Shown here piece by piece: positions 6,222 through 12,716 of a stretch of DNA of 12,716 nucleotides. The first letter of the stretch is position 1. Every line of letters begins with the position of its first letter. The position numbers and the translations under genes were made by a program. The DNA is taken from the NCBI GenBank assembly GCA_040377825.1, contig JBEINZ010000063.1, positions 1 through 12,716 of the forward strand, in the 5' to 3' direction. A model generated the notes under the pieces. It made no database searches, was not told where the DNA came from, and saw only the letters and a program-made list of their open reading frames with translations. The DNA comes from JBEINZ01 sp040377825 (GTDB lineage Bacteria; Pseudomonadota; Alphaproteobacteria; Rhizobiales; Ancalomicrobiaceae).

Positions 6222-7117
6222 TGGAGCCGTCTTTTGTCCAGAGAACGCTGAGGGATGTGGCCGCGGTCCTCGTGGTCGCGCTCTTCATGTTCCCGATCGG
6301 CTGGTGGGCGTTATCCTCGATCAAGCCATACACGGCGATCTTCAATAAGGACGGCCCGGTTTATTTCGATTTCACGCCGACCCTGGACAACTATCGCGTG
6401 ACGCTGATGGGCGTGTCGCGCGCGCAACTGCAGATCGAACAAAGCGGTGGGATCGCGGGGGCGACGGGCGGGGGGAGTTCCTACGATTCCCGGCCGGCGA
6501 TCGCCTCCAGCACGATCGTCGCGCTTGGCTCCACGGCGCTGACGGTGCTGCTGGCGACGCTCGCGGCCTATGCGATGTCGCGCTTCACCTTTCGCGGACA
6601 GCAGAGCTACCTGTTCTGGATCCTTTCGCAGCGTTTCATGCCGCCGATCGCGGTGGCGATCCCGATCTTTTTCATGTTCCGCGATCTGGGGCTTCGGGAC
6701 ACCCATTTCGGACTGATCCTCGCGCATACGCTGATCAATTTGCCGCTCGCGGTGTTGCTGATGAAGTCGTTCTTCGATGATGTTCCGAAGGATGTCGACG
6801 AAGCGGCGATGATCGACGGCGCGACGCGCGTTCAGACCTTCTGGCGGGTGACACTGCCCATGGTGCGTGGCGGCTTGGCCGCGACCGCGGTGCTCTGCTT
6901 CATTTTCTCCTGGACCGAGTTTCTCATCTCGCTCCAACTGACGACCTCGATCAGGACCATACCCGTGAAGATCTCAACCTTCGTCACCTCGACGGGGACC
7001 GAGTGGGGCTTCATCACGGCGCTCGGAACCGCCGCGATCATTCCATCCTTCATCTTCATTTTGTTGGTCCAAAAGCATCTGGTCCGCGGGCTCACGCTCG
7101 GTTCTCTTAAGGACTGA
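6221..7117 (+). CDS. Carbohydrate ABC transporter permease 2 (MalG/UgpE-like)
   Basis: This is the second inner-membrane subunit of the importer (298 aa), pairing with the upstream permease. Membrane segments lie at about residues 12-31, 97-118, 132-154, 162-183, 218-238 and 263-286. The EAA motif DEAAMIDGATRVQTFWRVTL is at about 193-212. The stretch from about 64 to 95, in the periplasmic loop between the first two membrane segments, is unusual: it is glycine- and serine-rich (IEQSGGIAGATGGGSSYDS) and looks like an insertion. The ATG overlaps the previous stop, and AAGG lies about 9 bases upstream. The binding-protein gene follows after a 50-bp gap with its own strong ribosome-binding site. 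Confidence 0.92.
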   Translation: MEPSFVQRTLRDVAAVLVVALFMFPIGWWALSSIKPYTAIFNKDGPVYFDFTPTLDNYRVTLMGVSRAQLQIEQSGGIAGATGGGSSYDSRPAIASSTIVALGSTALTVLLATLAAYAMSRFTFRGQQSYLFWILSQRFMPPIAVAIPIFFMFRDLGLRDTHFGLILAHTLINLPLAVLLMKSFFDDVPKDVDEAAMIDGATRVQTFWRVTLPMVRGGLAATAVLCFIFSWTEFLISLQLTTSIRTIPVKISTFVTSTGTEWGFITALGTAAIIPSFIFILLVQKHLVRGLTLGSLKD

Positions 7118-7155
7118 GCCCGCGGGCGAAGACGGAAGGGAAAAATCCCCAAACT

Positions 7156-7160
7156 GGAGG
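7156..7160 (+). promoter_or_regulatory. Strong ribosome-binding site of the binding-protein gene
   Basis: TGGAGGAA lies 7 bases before the ATG at 7168. It is the best Shine-Dalgarno match in the operon, as expected for a binding protein needed in excess over its permeases. Confidence 0.75.
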
Positions 7161-7167
7161 AACGCAC

Positions 7168-8694
7168 ATGAGCTTTAAGGAACACGACAAAAAGACCTTT
7201 ATCGCCGACGCCTGCGCCGACTTCACGTCGCGGCGCATCTCCAAGCGCGACTTCATGCGCAAGATGGCCTTGGGCGGCGTCGGTTTCTCTGCATTCGCCG
7301 GCTCGTTCCTGGGCGGTTCGCGTCCATTCAACGGCCTGACCAACCTCGGCACGGACGTCGCCGCCGCGCAGACACCCGACGACATCACCAAGTGGCTGAA
7401 GGACGTCGGCGGCAAGTTCAAGGGCACCAAGATCCGCTATTCGACCGAGGCGACGCCGCCCTCGATCGTCGCCAACCAGCTCGCGAAGGAAGAGTTCTCC
7501 AAGATCACGGGCATCGAGGTCGAGGTCGAAATCGTCCCGCTCGAGCAGGTTCTCCAGAAGGCCACGCTCGACGTGCAGGGCCAGTTGGGCACCTACGATC
7601 TCTACTATCTCGACCAGTCCTGGATGGCGACCTTCGCTGAAGACACCGTGGACCCGGTCGAATATTATAATTCGAAGAAAGAGTTCGCGATGCCGGGCTT
7701 CGACTTCGCGGACTTCTCCAAGCCGCTTGTCGACGGTATCTCGATGTACAAGGGCAAGATGGTCGGCATCCCCTTCGATATCCCGATCTTCATCCTGATG
7801 TACCGCAAGGACCTGCAGGAGAAGTACGGCCTGAAGACGCCGACGACGATGGACGAGTACATGACGTGGGTGAAGACCATCCACGCCGGCGAGATCAAGA
7901 ACGGCATCTACGGCGCGACCGGCCAAATGAAGTCGGGCCACTATTCGCTGAACTGCGACTGGACGGCTTGGCTTTGGGGTCATGGCGGCTCAATCTTCGA
8001 CAAGAACAACATGTTCTCGGGCAACGACGCGCGCGGCCTTGCGGCCATGGAATACTGGAAGGAGCTGAACTCGTTCATGCCACCCGCGGCAACCACCTGG
8101 ACCTGGGACGGCCAAGGTCAGTCCGTCACACAGGGGCAGGCGGCTTCCGTTTTGTCGTGGGGCGAGTTCTTCCCGGGCTTCGACGGCAAGGACTCCAAAG
8201 TCGTCGGCCTGATGGAAGCGGCCATCCCGATGAAGGAAAAGCCGGGTCGTCGGGCGATCTCGGACGCCGGCTTCGGCGAAATTCCGGCCATCGGTCACCA
8301 GGGCGGCTCGGCCATCGCGCTGTCCAAGTACTCCAAGAACAAGGACGCGGCCTGGATCTTCATGCAGTGGGCATGCTCGAAGGACGTCATGGCCCGCGTC
8401 TCCACGCTCGGCGGCGGTGCTTCGCCGATGCGCAACTCGTCGTTCACCGATCCGCGCGTCGTCGCCATGAAGAAGGTCGGCCCGGGCACGACCCGTCACT
8501 TTGACGCGGTTAAGTGGACGATCGACAACGCGATGGGTTCGGAGCCGGACATGCCGGCTTGGGCGGAGATGTCGAACAACGTCATCCCGGTCGAACTCGG
8601 CAAGTACTTCGCCGGCCAGTATAAGTCGGCCAAGGAGTGCATGGACTCGATTGCCAAGCAGTGCGACGAGCTCGCCAAGCCGTTCCGCAAGTAA
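7168..8694 (+). CDS. Carbohydrate ABC transporter substrate-binding protein (family 1-like)
   Basis: This is the large solute-binding protein (508 aa) that should deliver the ligand to the two upstream permeases from the periplasm. The N-terminus has about 20 polar residues, then SRRISKRDFMRKMALGGVGF and a hydrophobic stretch, with a possible cleavage after AAA near residue 67. This looks like a Tat-type signal. The spacing fits SKRDFMRK, with Lys-Arg instead of Arg-Arg, while the true RR pair stands four residues earlier. There is no lipobox cysteine. The mature part has the mixed alpha/beta sequence of extracellular binding proteins. Examples are LPSIV-like N-terminal strands, a YDLYYLDQSWMATF ligand-side segment and GQAASVLSWGEFFPG. 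Codon use is strongly biased (Lys mostly AAG, Asn mostly AAC), more than its neighbours, suggesting high expression. The ligand is unknown. Confidence 0.9.
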   Translation: MSFKEHDKKTFIADACADFTSRRISKRDFMRKMALGGVGFSAFAGSFLGGSRPFNGLTNLGTDVAAAQTPDDITKWLKDVGGKFKGTKIRYSTEATPPSIVANQLAKEEFSKITGIEVEVEIVPLEQVLQKATLDVQGQLGTYDLYYLDQSWMATFAEDTVDPVEYYNSKKEFAMPGFDFADFSKPLVDGISMYKGKMVGIPFDIPIFILMYRKDLQEKYGLKTPTTMDEYMTWVKTIHAGEIKNGIYGATGQMKSGHYSLNCDWTAWLWGHGGSIFDKNNMFSGNDARGLAAMEYWKELNSFMPPAATTWTWDGQGQSVTQGQAASVLSWGEFFPGFDGKDSKVVGLMEAAIPMKEKPGRRAISDAGFGEIPAIGHQGGSAIALSKYSKNKDAAWIFMQWACSKDVMARVSTLGGGASPMRNSSFTDPRVVAMKKVGPGTTRHFDAVKWTIDNAMGSEPDMPAWAEMSNNVIPVELGKYFAGQYKSAKECMDSIAKQCDELAKPFRK

Positions 8695-8705
8695 TCTGCT
8701 CATCT

Positions 8706-8734
8706 CCCCGCCGGCCGGTTCAGGGTCGGCGGGG
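8706..8734 (+). terminator. GC-rich hairpin after the binding-protein gene
   Basis: CCCCGCCG (8706-8713) pairs perfectly with CGGCGGGG (8727-8734) around a 13-base loop, 11 bases past the stop. Only a weak U-poor tail (ATTCTCCT) follows. It is more likely a partial terminator or mRNA stabiliser that keeps binding-protein message above that of the downstream enzymes than a full stop. Confidence 0.5.
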
Positions 8735-8855
8735 ATTCTCCTAGGTGGTTCGTCATCGCGAGCATGCGCGGCGGCTACGGTCGCGCCCGGCTTGAATATC
8801 TTCGTTTTCCCTGCGACCGGCGATCGGGCAGGTTTTCCATCGTTGAACCCTTGCC

Positions 8856-10382
8856 ATGCGCGATCTCGTCATCGGCCTCGATTCCTCGACCACAGCGACC
8901 AAGGCTATCGCCTGGGGACGCGACGGCCGCGCCGTGGCGGAGGGCCGCGCGTCGATCCCAATGTCAAACCCGCATCCCGGCTGGTACGAGCAGGACGCGA
9001 CGGATTGGTGGGCGTCGACCAAGGCCGCGCTCGCGGATCTGTTCAAGGCGGTCGATCCCGCGCGTGTCGCGGCGATCGGCATCTCCAACCAGCGCGAGAC
9101 CTTCGCGCCATTCCGCGAAGATGGCACGCCGCTCCGCCCCGGCATGCTGTGGCTGGACGAGCGCGCCAAGGCGGAGATGCATGCCTTCGGCGAAAGCTTC
9201 GGGCGCGAGCGGTTGCACCGCATCTCCGGCAAGCCCAGCGACATTACGCCGGGCCTGCCGCGCTTCATCTGGCTGCAAAATCATCAGCCGGAGATTTTTG
9301 CATCGACCGAGCGCTACGCCGACGTTCATGGCTATCTCGCGTTCCGCTTGACCGGCAATTGGGCCACCTCGACCGGTTCGGCGGACCCCTCCGGCCTGTT
9401 TGACATGGAAGCCATGGATTGGTCGGAGGAAATTCTTTCGGCCATCGGGCTGAAGCGCGAGCAGTTCGCGCGCGCGCATCGCCCCGGACAAATCCTCGGC
9501 GAAGTCTCTGAACTCGCTACGCTGGAAACGGGACTTTCGCTGGGTACGCTGGTGGTCGCCGGCGGGGGCGATGGCCAGTGCGCGGGGCTTGGCACGAACA
9601 CGCTGATGCCTGGGCGCGCCTATATCAATCTCGGCACGGCCGTCGTGTCGGGCAGCTATGGCCGGCCCTATCGTTACGATCCGGCGTTTCGAACCTTAAG
9701 CGCGATCGCCGAGAGCGGCTACATCTACGAGACCTGCATCCGCAGCGGAACGCTGCTGGTAAACTGGCTGACGCAAGAGTTGTTCGGCGCGGACACGCGC
9801 GGTGATCCCGGCTTCTTTAGCCGGCTTGAGCGCGAGGCGGACGAGGTTGGCATTGGTGCCGGCGGCGTGATGCTCGTTCCATACTGGTCGAGCTGCATGA
9901 CGCCATATTGGGACGCTTCCGCCCGCGGCGTGATGGTCGGCCTGTCATCTTCCCACAAGCGCGGCCACCTTTACCGTGCGCTGCTCGAGGGCTTTTCGCT
10001 CGAGCAGGCGATGATGGGCGAGCACTTGGACAAGGCGACGGGTGAGCCGATCGAGCATTTCGTGGCAATCGGCGGCGGCGCGTCGTCCGATCTTTGGTGC
10101 CGGATCCTGTCCGACGTCACCGGTCGGCCGGTTTATCGGTCGGCGACGGTAGAGGCCTCGTCACTCGGCGCGGCCATGGCGGCGGCGGTCGGCGCCAGAT
10201 GGTTTGACGGCTTTGCATCCGCGGGGTCGGCGATGGCGGGCGCGATGCCGACGCGTTTCGATCCGGACCCGGCCGCGCATGCGCGCTATCGCGAATTGCT
10301 GGCCGTGTATTCCGACCTCTGGCCGACGCTGACGGCCTGGAACGAGCGGCTCACCGCCGTCATGGAGCGCAAGGATGTTTGA
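8856..10382 (+). CDS. FGGY-family carbohydrate kinase
   Basis: This cytoplasmic ATP-dependent sugar or polyol kinase (508 aa, usual length) probably phosphorylates the imported compound or its product. The N-terminal domain starts with the phosphate-binding loop GLDSSTTATKA (7-17), then ISNQRETF (76-83) and WLDERA (99-104). The predicted catalytic Asp is D239 in AGGGDGQCAG. The C-terminal FGGY half has the ATP-binding GGGASSDLWCRILSDVTGRP (406-425) and the family's ASSLGAA (434-440). Overall it is closer to xylulokinase-like members than to glycerol kinase, judged by eye, but FGGY specificity cannot be read from motifs. The start ATG lacks a good ribosome-binding site. It is separated from the binding-protein gene by 161 bp containing a hairpin, and from the dehydrogenase by 42 bp. 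Confidence 0.92.
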   Translation: MRDLVIGLDSSTTATKAIAWGRDGRAVAEGRASIPMSNPHPGWYEQDATDWWASTKAALADLFKAVDPARVAAIGISNQRETFAPFREDGTPLRPGMLWLDERAKAEMHAFGESFGRERLHRISGKPSDITPGLPRFIWLQNHQPEIFASTERYADVHGYLAFRLTGNWATSTGSADPSGLFDMEAMDWSEEILSAIGLKREQFARAHRPGQILGEVSELATLETGLSLGTLVVAGGGDGQCAGLGTNTLMPGRAYINLGTAVVSGSYGRPYRYDPAFRTLSAIAESGYIYETCIRSGTLLVNWLTQELFGADTRGDPGFFSRLEREADEVGIGAGGVMLVPYWSSCMTPYWDASARGVMVGLSSSHKRGHLYRALLEGFSLEQAMMGEHLDKATGEPIEHFVAIGGGASSDLWCRILSDVTGRPVYRSATVEASSLGAAMAAAVGARWFDGFASAGSAMAGAMPTRFDPDPAAHARYRELLAVYSDLWPTLTAWNERLTAVMERKDV

Positions 10383-10424
10383 GCGTTCAAGGCACGCCGC
10401 CGCGCCGCGCATCGAGGTTCGGCC

Positions 10425-11741
10425 ATGACAAATTGGAATGCCGTGATCGAGGACGTTATCGCGGGCCGGTGGACCGATCCGGAAACCGGGCGCGCGGCAA
10501 AACTGCCGTTCGAGGCGATCGACCTGTCGGAGACGACCGAGGGCCGCGAAGCCGCGTTCATCGCTCCGCTCAGCTTGGGTAGCCGGCTTGCGGTGGTCAG
10601 CGATATCAACACCGTCGAGGCCATGGGCCGCCGGGTGGCGCGCGCGCTCCAGTCGATTGCCACCGTCGACGAGATCGTCCTTCCCGACGGCATCGCCTGC
10701 GACGAGGCGACGATCGAGGACATTCGGCACCGGACCCGACACGCCGATGGCGTCGTCGCGGTCGGCTCCGGTGTAATCAACGATTCCTGCAAGCACGCGA
10801 CCTATCTCGATGGACGCCCCTACGCGGTGTTCGGAACAGCGGCGTCGATGAATGGCTACGGCGCGACGACGGCGTCGGTGACGCTCGCCTCGGGACTGAA
10901 GACCTCCATCGCTTCGAATGCGCCGCGCGGGGTTTTTCTCGATCTTGGCGTATCCGCCCGCGCGCCGGCTTGGCTCTCGGCGGCTGGGCTCGGCGACTGC
11001 CTGTGCCGTCCGACCGCGCAGATCGACTGGTGGACGTCGCACCGCCTGTTCGGAACCCATTATTCGGTGACGCCCTACCGGCTGCAGGCAGCGGACGAGC
11101 GGCCGATGCTGAATCGGGCGGCGGATGTGCGGACCGGCGACATTTCGGCGGTTGGTTATCTCCAACGGGTGCTGACGCTGTGCTCGATGGGCGTCGCCTT
11201 TACCGGAACGTCACACCACGGATCGATGGGCGAGCATCAAATCTCGCATTGGGTGGATATGTTCGCCGGCGACGACCATCCGGGCACGACCCATGGCCAG
11301 CAAGTCGGCGTCGCCTCGCTCGTCATGGCGCGGCTGCAGGCCTTTATCTTGGCGATGGAGGAGCCGCCTGTTGTGCGGCCGACGGTGATCGACGAGGCGG
11401 ACTTCCACCGTCGCTACGGGCCGCAACTCGCGCCGTTGTGTCTTGCCGAATGCCGAAAGACGGCGACCACGGCCGAGACGGCGGCCACGATCAATGCGCG
11501 GCTTAGGTCAATTTGGCCGGAGCTCAGGGCTGAAACCGCGCCGATGGCCATGTCGATCGCGGCAATGGAGGCTGCCTTGATCGCCGCCGGCGCGCCGACA
11601 ACCGGCGCCGCGCTCGGCTTCCCGGTCGATATCTGGCGCGCGGCGATCCGCCATGCGCGAGAAATCCGCGGCCGCTGGTCTTTTCTCAATCTGGCGGCGG
11701 ACGCGGGTCTGCTCGATCATTTCATCGAGGGGGAGACCTGA
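10425..11741 (+). CDS. sn-glycerol-1-phosphate dehydrogenase (AraM/EgsA)-like, iron-type ADH family
   Basis: This NAD(P)- and metal-dependent dehydrogenase (438 aa) belongs to the group containing bacterial AraM and archaeal G1P dehydrogenase, within the larger dehydroquinate synthase/Fe-ADH fold. Diagnostic pieces are the nucleotide-binding AVGSGVINDSCKHATY (about 112-127) and GRPYAVFGTAASMNGYG (130-146). Predicted metal ligands are D191 (GLGDCLC), H271 (GEHQISH) and H290 (THGQQVG). These align with the Asp-His-His triad of the family. The C-terminal 140 residues are helical and less familiar. It is longer than typical members (about 350-400 aa). GAGG lies 7-8 bases before the ATG. Flanked by a kinase and a phosphatase, it probably oxidises a phosphorylated polyol. 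Whether glycerol-1-phosphate itself is the substrate is unknown. Confidence 0.85.
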   Translation: MTNWNAVIEDVIAGRWTDPETGRAAKLPFEAIDLSETTEGREAAFIAPLSLGSRLAVVSDINTVEAMGRRVARALQSIATVDEIVLPDGIACDEATIEDIRHRTRHADGVVAVGSGVINDSCKHATYLDGRPYAVFGTAASMNGYGATTASVTLASGLKTSIASNAPRGVFLDLGVSARAPAWLSAAGLGDCLCRPTAQIDWWTSHRLFGTHYSVTPYRLQAADERPMLNRAADVRTGDISAVGYLQRVLTLCSMGVAFTGTSHHGSMGEHQISHWVDMFAGDDHPGTTHGQQVGVASLVMARLQAFILAMEEPPVVRPTVIDEADFHRRYGPQLAPLCLAECRKTATTAETAATINARLRSIWPELRAETAPMAMSIAAMEAALIAAGAPTTGAALGFPVDIWRAAIRHAREIRGRWSFLNLAADAGLLDHFIEGET

Positions 11742-12577
11742 TGCGTCACCTCGATGGACTGCGCTTTGCCATCGACGATCGGATCGTGGGCGTCCTGACG
11801 GATATCGACGATACATTGACGACCGACGGCCGCTTGCCGGCGGATGCCTATGCCGCGCTCGAACGGCTGGAAGCGGCGGGGCTTTTGGTGATCGCGATCA
11901 CCGGTCGGCCCGCGGGCTGGTGCGATATGATCGCCCGCTTCTGGCCGGTGGCCGGCGTCGTTGGGGAAAACGGCGCCTTCTACTTCCGCCATGACCGCCG
12001 AGAAAAGCGGATGATCCGGCGGTTTCATGCCGACGAGGCCGAGAGGCGGGCAAACCGGCAGGCGCTTGATAGGCTCGCCGCGCGCATCCTCGCTGAGGTG
12101 CCCGGCGCGGCCGTTGCCTCGGACCAGCTTTATCGCGAGGCCGACCTCGCGATCGACTTTTGCGAGGATGTGCCGCCGCTCGATCAGGCGGCGGTCGGAA
12201 GGATCGTGGCCTTGTTCGAAGAGGCCGGCGCGGTCGCGAAAGTCTCGTCCATCCATGTGAACGGATGGTTCGGGCACTACGATAAACTGACCATGACGCG
12301 CCGCCTCCTTGCGGAAGTCTTCGGGATCGATCTCGATCGCCGGGAGGCCGACTTCGTCTATTGCGGCGATAGCCCGAACGACGCGCCGATGTTCGCCTTC
12401 TTCCGCCATGCCTGCGGCGTGGCCAATGTGGCGGACTTTGCCCATGCCATCCATGCCTTGCCGGCTTTCGTCGCGCCGTCGCGCGGCGGCGCGGGCTTCG
12501 TCGAAATCGCGAATATGGTGATCGCCGCGCGCGGCCCTGCCCAAAAGGCGGGCCGGTTTCGCGGCTTGAAAGGTTAA
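11741..12577 (+). CDS. HAD-IIB family phosphatase (Cof / sucrose-phosphatase-like)
   Basis: This is a predicted Mg-dependent phosphomonoesterase of the HAD superfamily (278 aa) acting on a small phosphorylated sugar or polyol. Motif I is DIDDTLT, with nucleophile D21 and general acid D23. Motif II is ITGRP (T54). The lysine motif is probably YDKLTM (K182) and motif IV is GDSPND (209-214). A type IIB cap lies between motifs II and III, including the NGWFGHYDK segment that resembles sucrose- and mannosyl-phosphoglycerate-phosphatase relatives. The start overlaps the dehydrogenase stop (TGATG), with AGGGGGAG 5 bases upstream, so the two are likely translationally coupled. A role in dephosphorylating a pathway intermediate, or in clearing a toxic sugar phosphate, is inference. 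Confidence 0.9.
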   Translation: MRHLDGLRFAIDDRIVGVLTDIDDTLTTDGRLPADAYAALERLEAAGLLVIAITGRPAGWCDMIARFWPVAGVVGENGAFYFRHDRREKRMIRRFHADEAERRANRQALDRLAARILAEVPGAAVASDQLYREADLAIDFCEDVPPLDQAAVGRIVALFEEAGAVAKVSSIHVNGWFGHYDKLTMTRRLLAEVFGIDLDRREADFVYCGDSPNDAPMFAFFRHACGVANVADFAHAIHALPAFVAPSRGGAGFVEIANMVIAARGPAQKAGRFRGLKG

Positions 12578-12582
12578 GACCC

Positions 12583-12716
12583 ATGGCTTCCGTCAGCATC
12601 AAGAACGTTCGAAAGCGCTACGGCGAACTTGAAGTTATCCATGGCGTGTCCCTGGATATTCCAGACGGGCGCTTTGTCGTTCTGCTGGGGCCGTCAGGCT
12701 GCGGCAAGTCCACGCT
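12583..12716 (+). CDS. Sugar ABC transporter ATP-binding protein (MalK/UgpC-like), 5' part
   Basis: This is the start of the ATPase for the importer encoded at 5310-8694. The 44 visible codons begin MASVSIKNVRKRYGELEVIHG and reach a complete Walker A motif, GPSGCGKST, before the window ends. The N-terminus and the Pro-Ser-Gly-Cys Walker A are typical of CUT1 ATPases (MalK, UgpC, MsmK). The ATG follows the phosphatase stop by 5 bases, with AAGG 9 bases upstream, so it belongs to the same operon. Its position after three enzyme genes, rather than beside the permeases, is notable. Confidence 0.9.
   Translation, partial: MASVSIKNVRKRYGELEVIHGVSLDIPDGRFVVLLGPSGCGKST

Noticed and set aside
7115..7124. 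GCCCGCGGGC palindrome just after permease 2
   Set aside because: It is a short self-complementary GC run with no loop, common by chance at this base composition.
6832..7983. Long minus-strand open frame (383 codons) opposite permease 2 and the binding-protein gene
   Set aside because: It is the antisense shadow of two clearly real genes. The peptide is Arg/His/Leu-rich with no family motifs, as expected from high-GC complementary strands.
11717..12544. Minus-strand open frame of 275 codons opposite the HAD phosphatase
   Set aside because: It is an antisense shadow. The plus strand has all four HAD motifs and a coupled start.

Overview
The window is high-GC DNA with short intergenic gaps, start/stop overlaps (ATGA and TGATG) and strongly G/C-ending codons. 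These traits, the split phosphonate permeases (PhnE1 and PhnE2) and a palindromic repeat of a type I associate with Hyphomicrobiales point to an alphaproteobacterium, probably in that order. No rRNA, tRNA, CRISPR array, integrase or transposase is visible, so I cannot place it more precisely.

Left part, minus strand (about 1-3534): a phosphonate-type ABC uptake operon in the order phnC (ATPase), phnD (periplasmic binding protein), phnE1 and phnE2 (permeases). phnE2 runs off the left edge. phnC and the visible part of phnE2 are intact. phnD carries an in-frame TAA and phnE1 an in-frame TAG in the middle of otherwise well-preserved reading frames. As written, the transporter cannot be made. Either it was inactivated recently or the assembly contains errors. 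No C-P lyase genes are in view.

Middle (about 3535-5309): a 442-bp gap holding only a coding-like but startless minus-strand frame, then a minus-strand calcineurin-type metallophosphoesterase. A 451-bp divergent control region follows, with hairpins, inverted repeats, a possible Pho box, a possible promoter and one copy of a 64-bp palindromic repeat. The second copy of that repeat lies between phnD and phnE1.

Right part, plus strand (5310-12716): a carbohydrate-type (CUT1-like) ABC transporter operon with catabolic genes inside it. The order is permease 1, permease 2, large substrate-binding protein, FGGY-family kinase, glycerol-1-phosphate dehydrogenase (AraM/EgsA)-like dehydrogenase, HAD-IIB phosphatase, and then the transporter ATPase, cut by the window end. 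The simplest reading is an uptake-and-catabolism cassette. A polyol or sugar would be imported, phosphorylated by the FGGY kinase and oxidised by the metal-dependent dehydrogenase, with the HAD enzyme removing phosphate from an intermediate or by-product. The substrate cannot be read from sequence. The kinase, dehydrogenase and phosphatase combination is the most interesting functional unit here.
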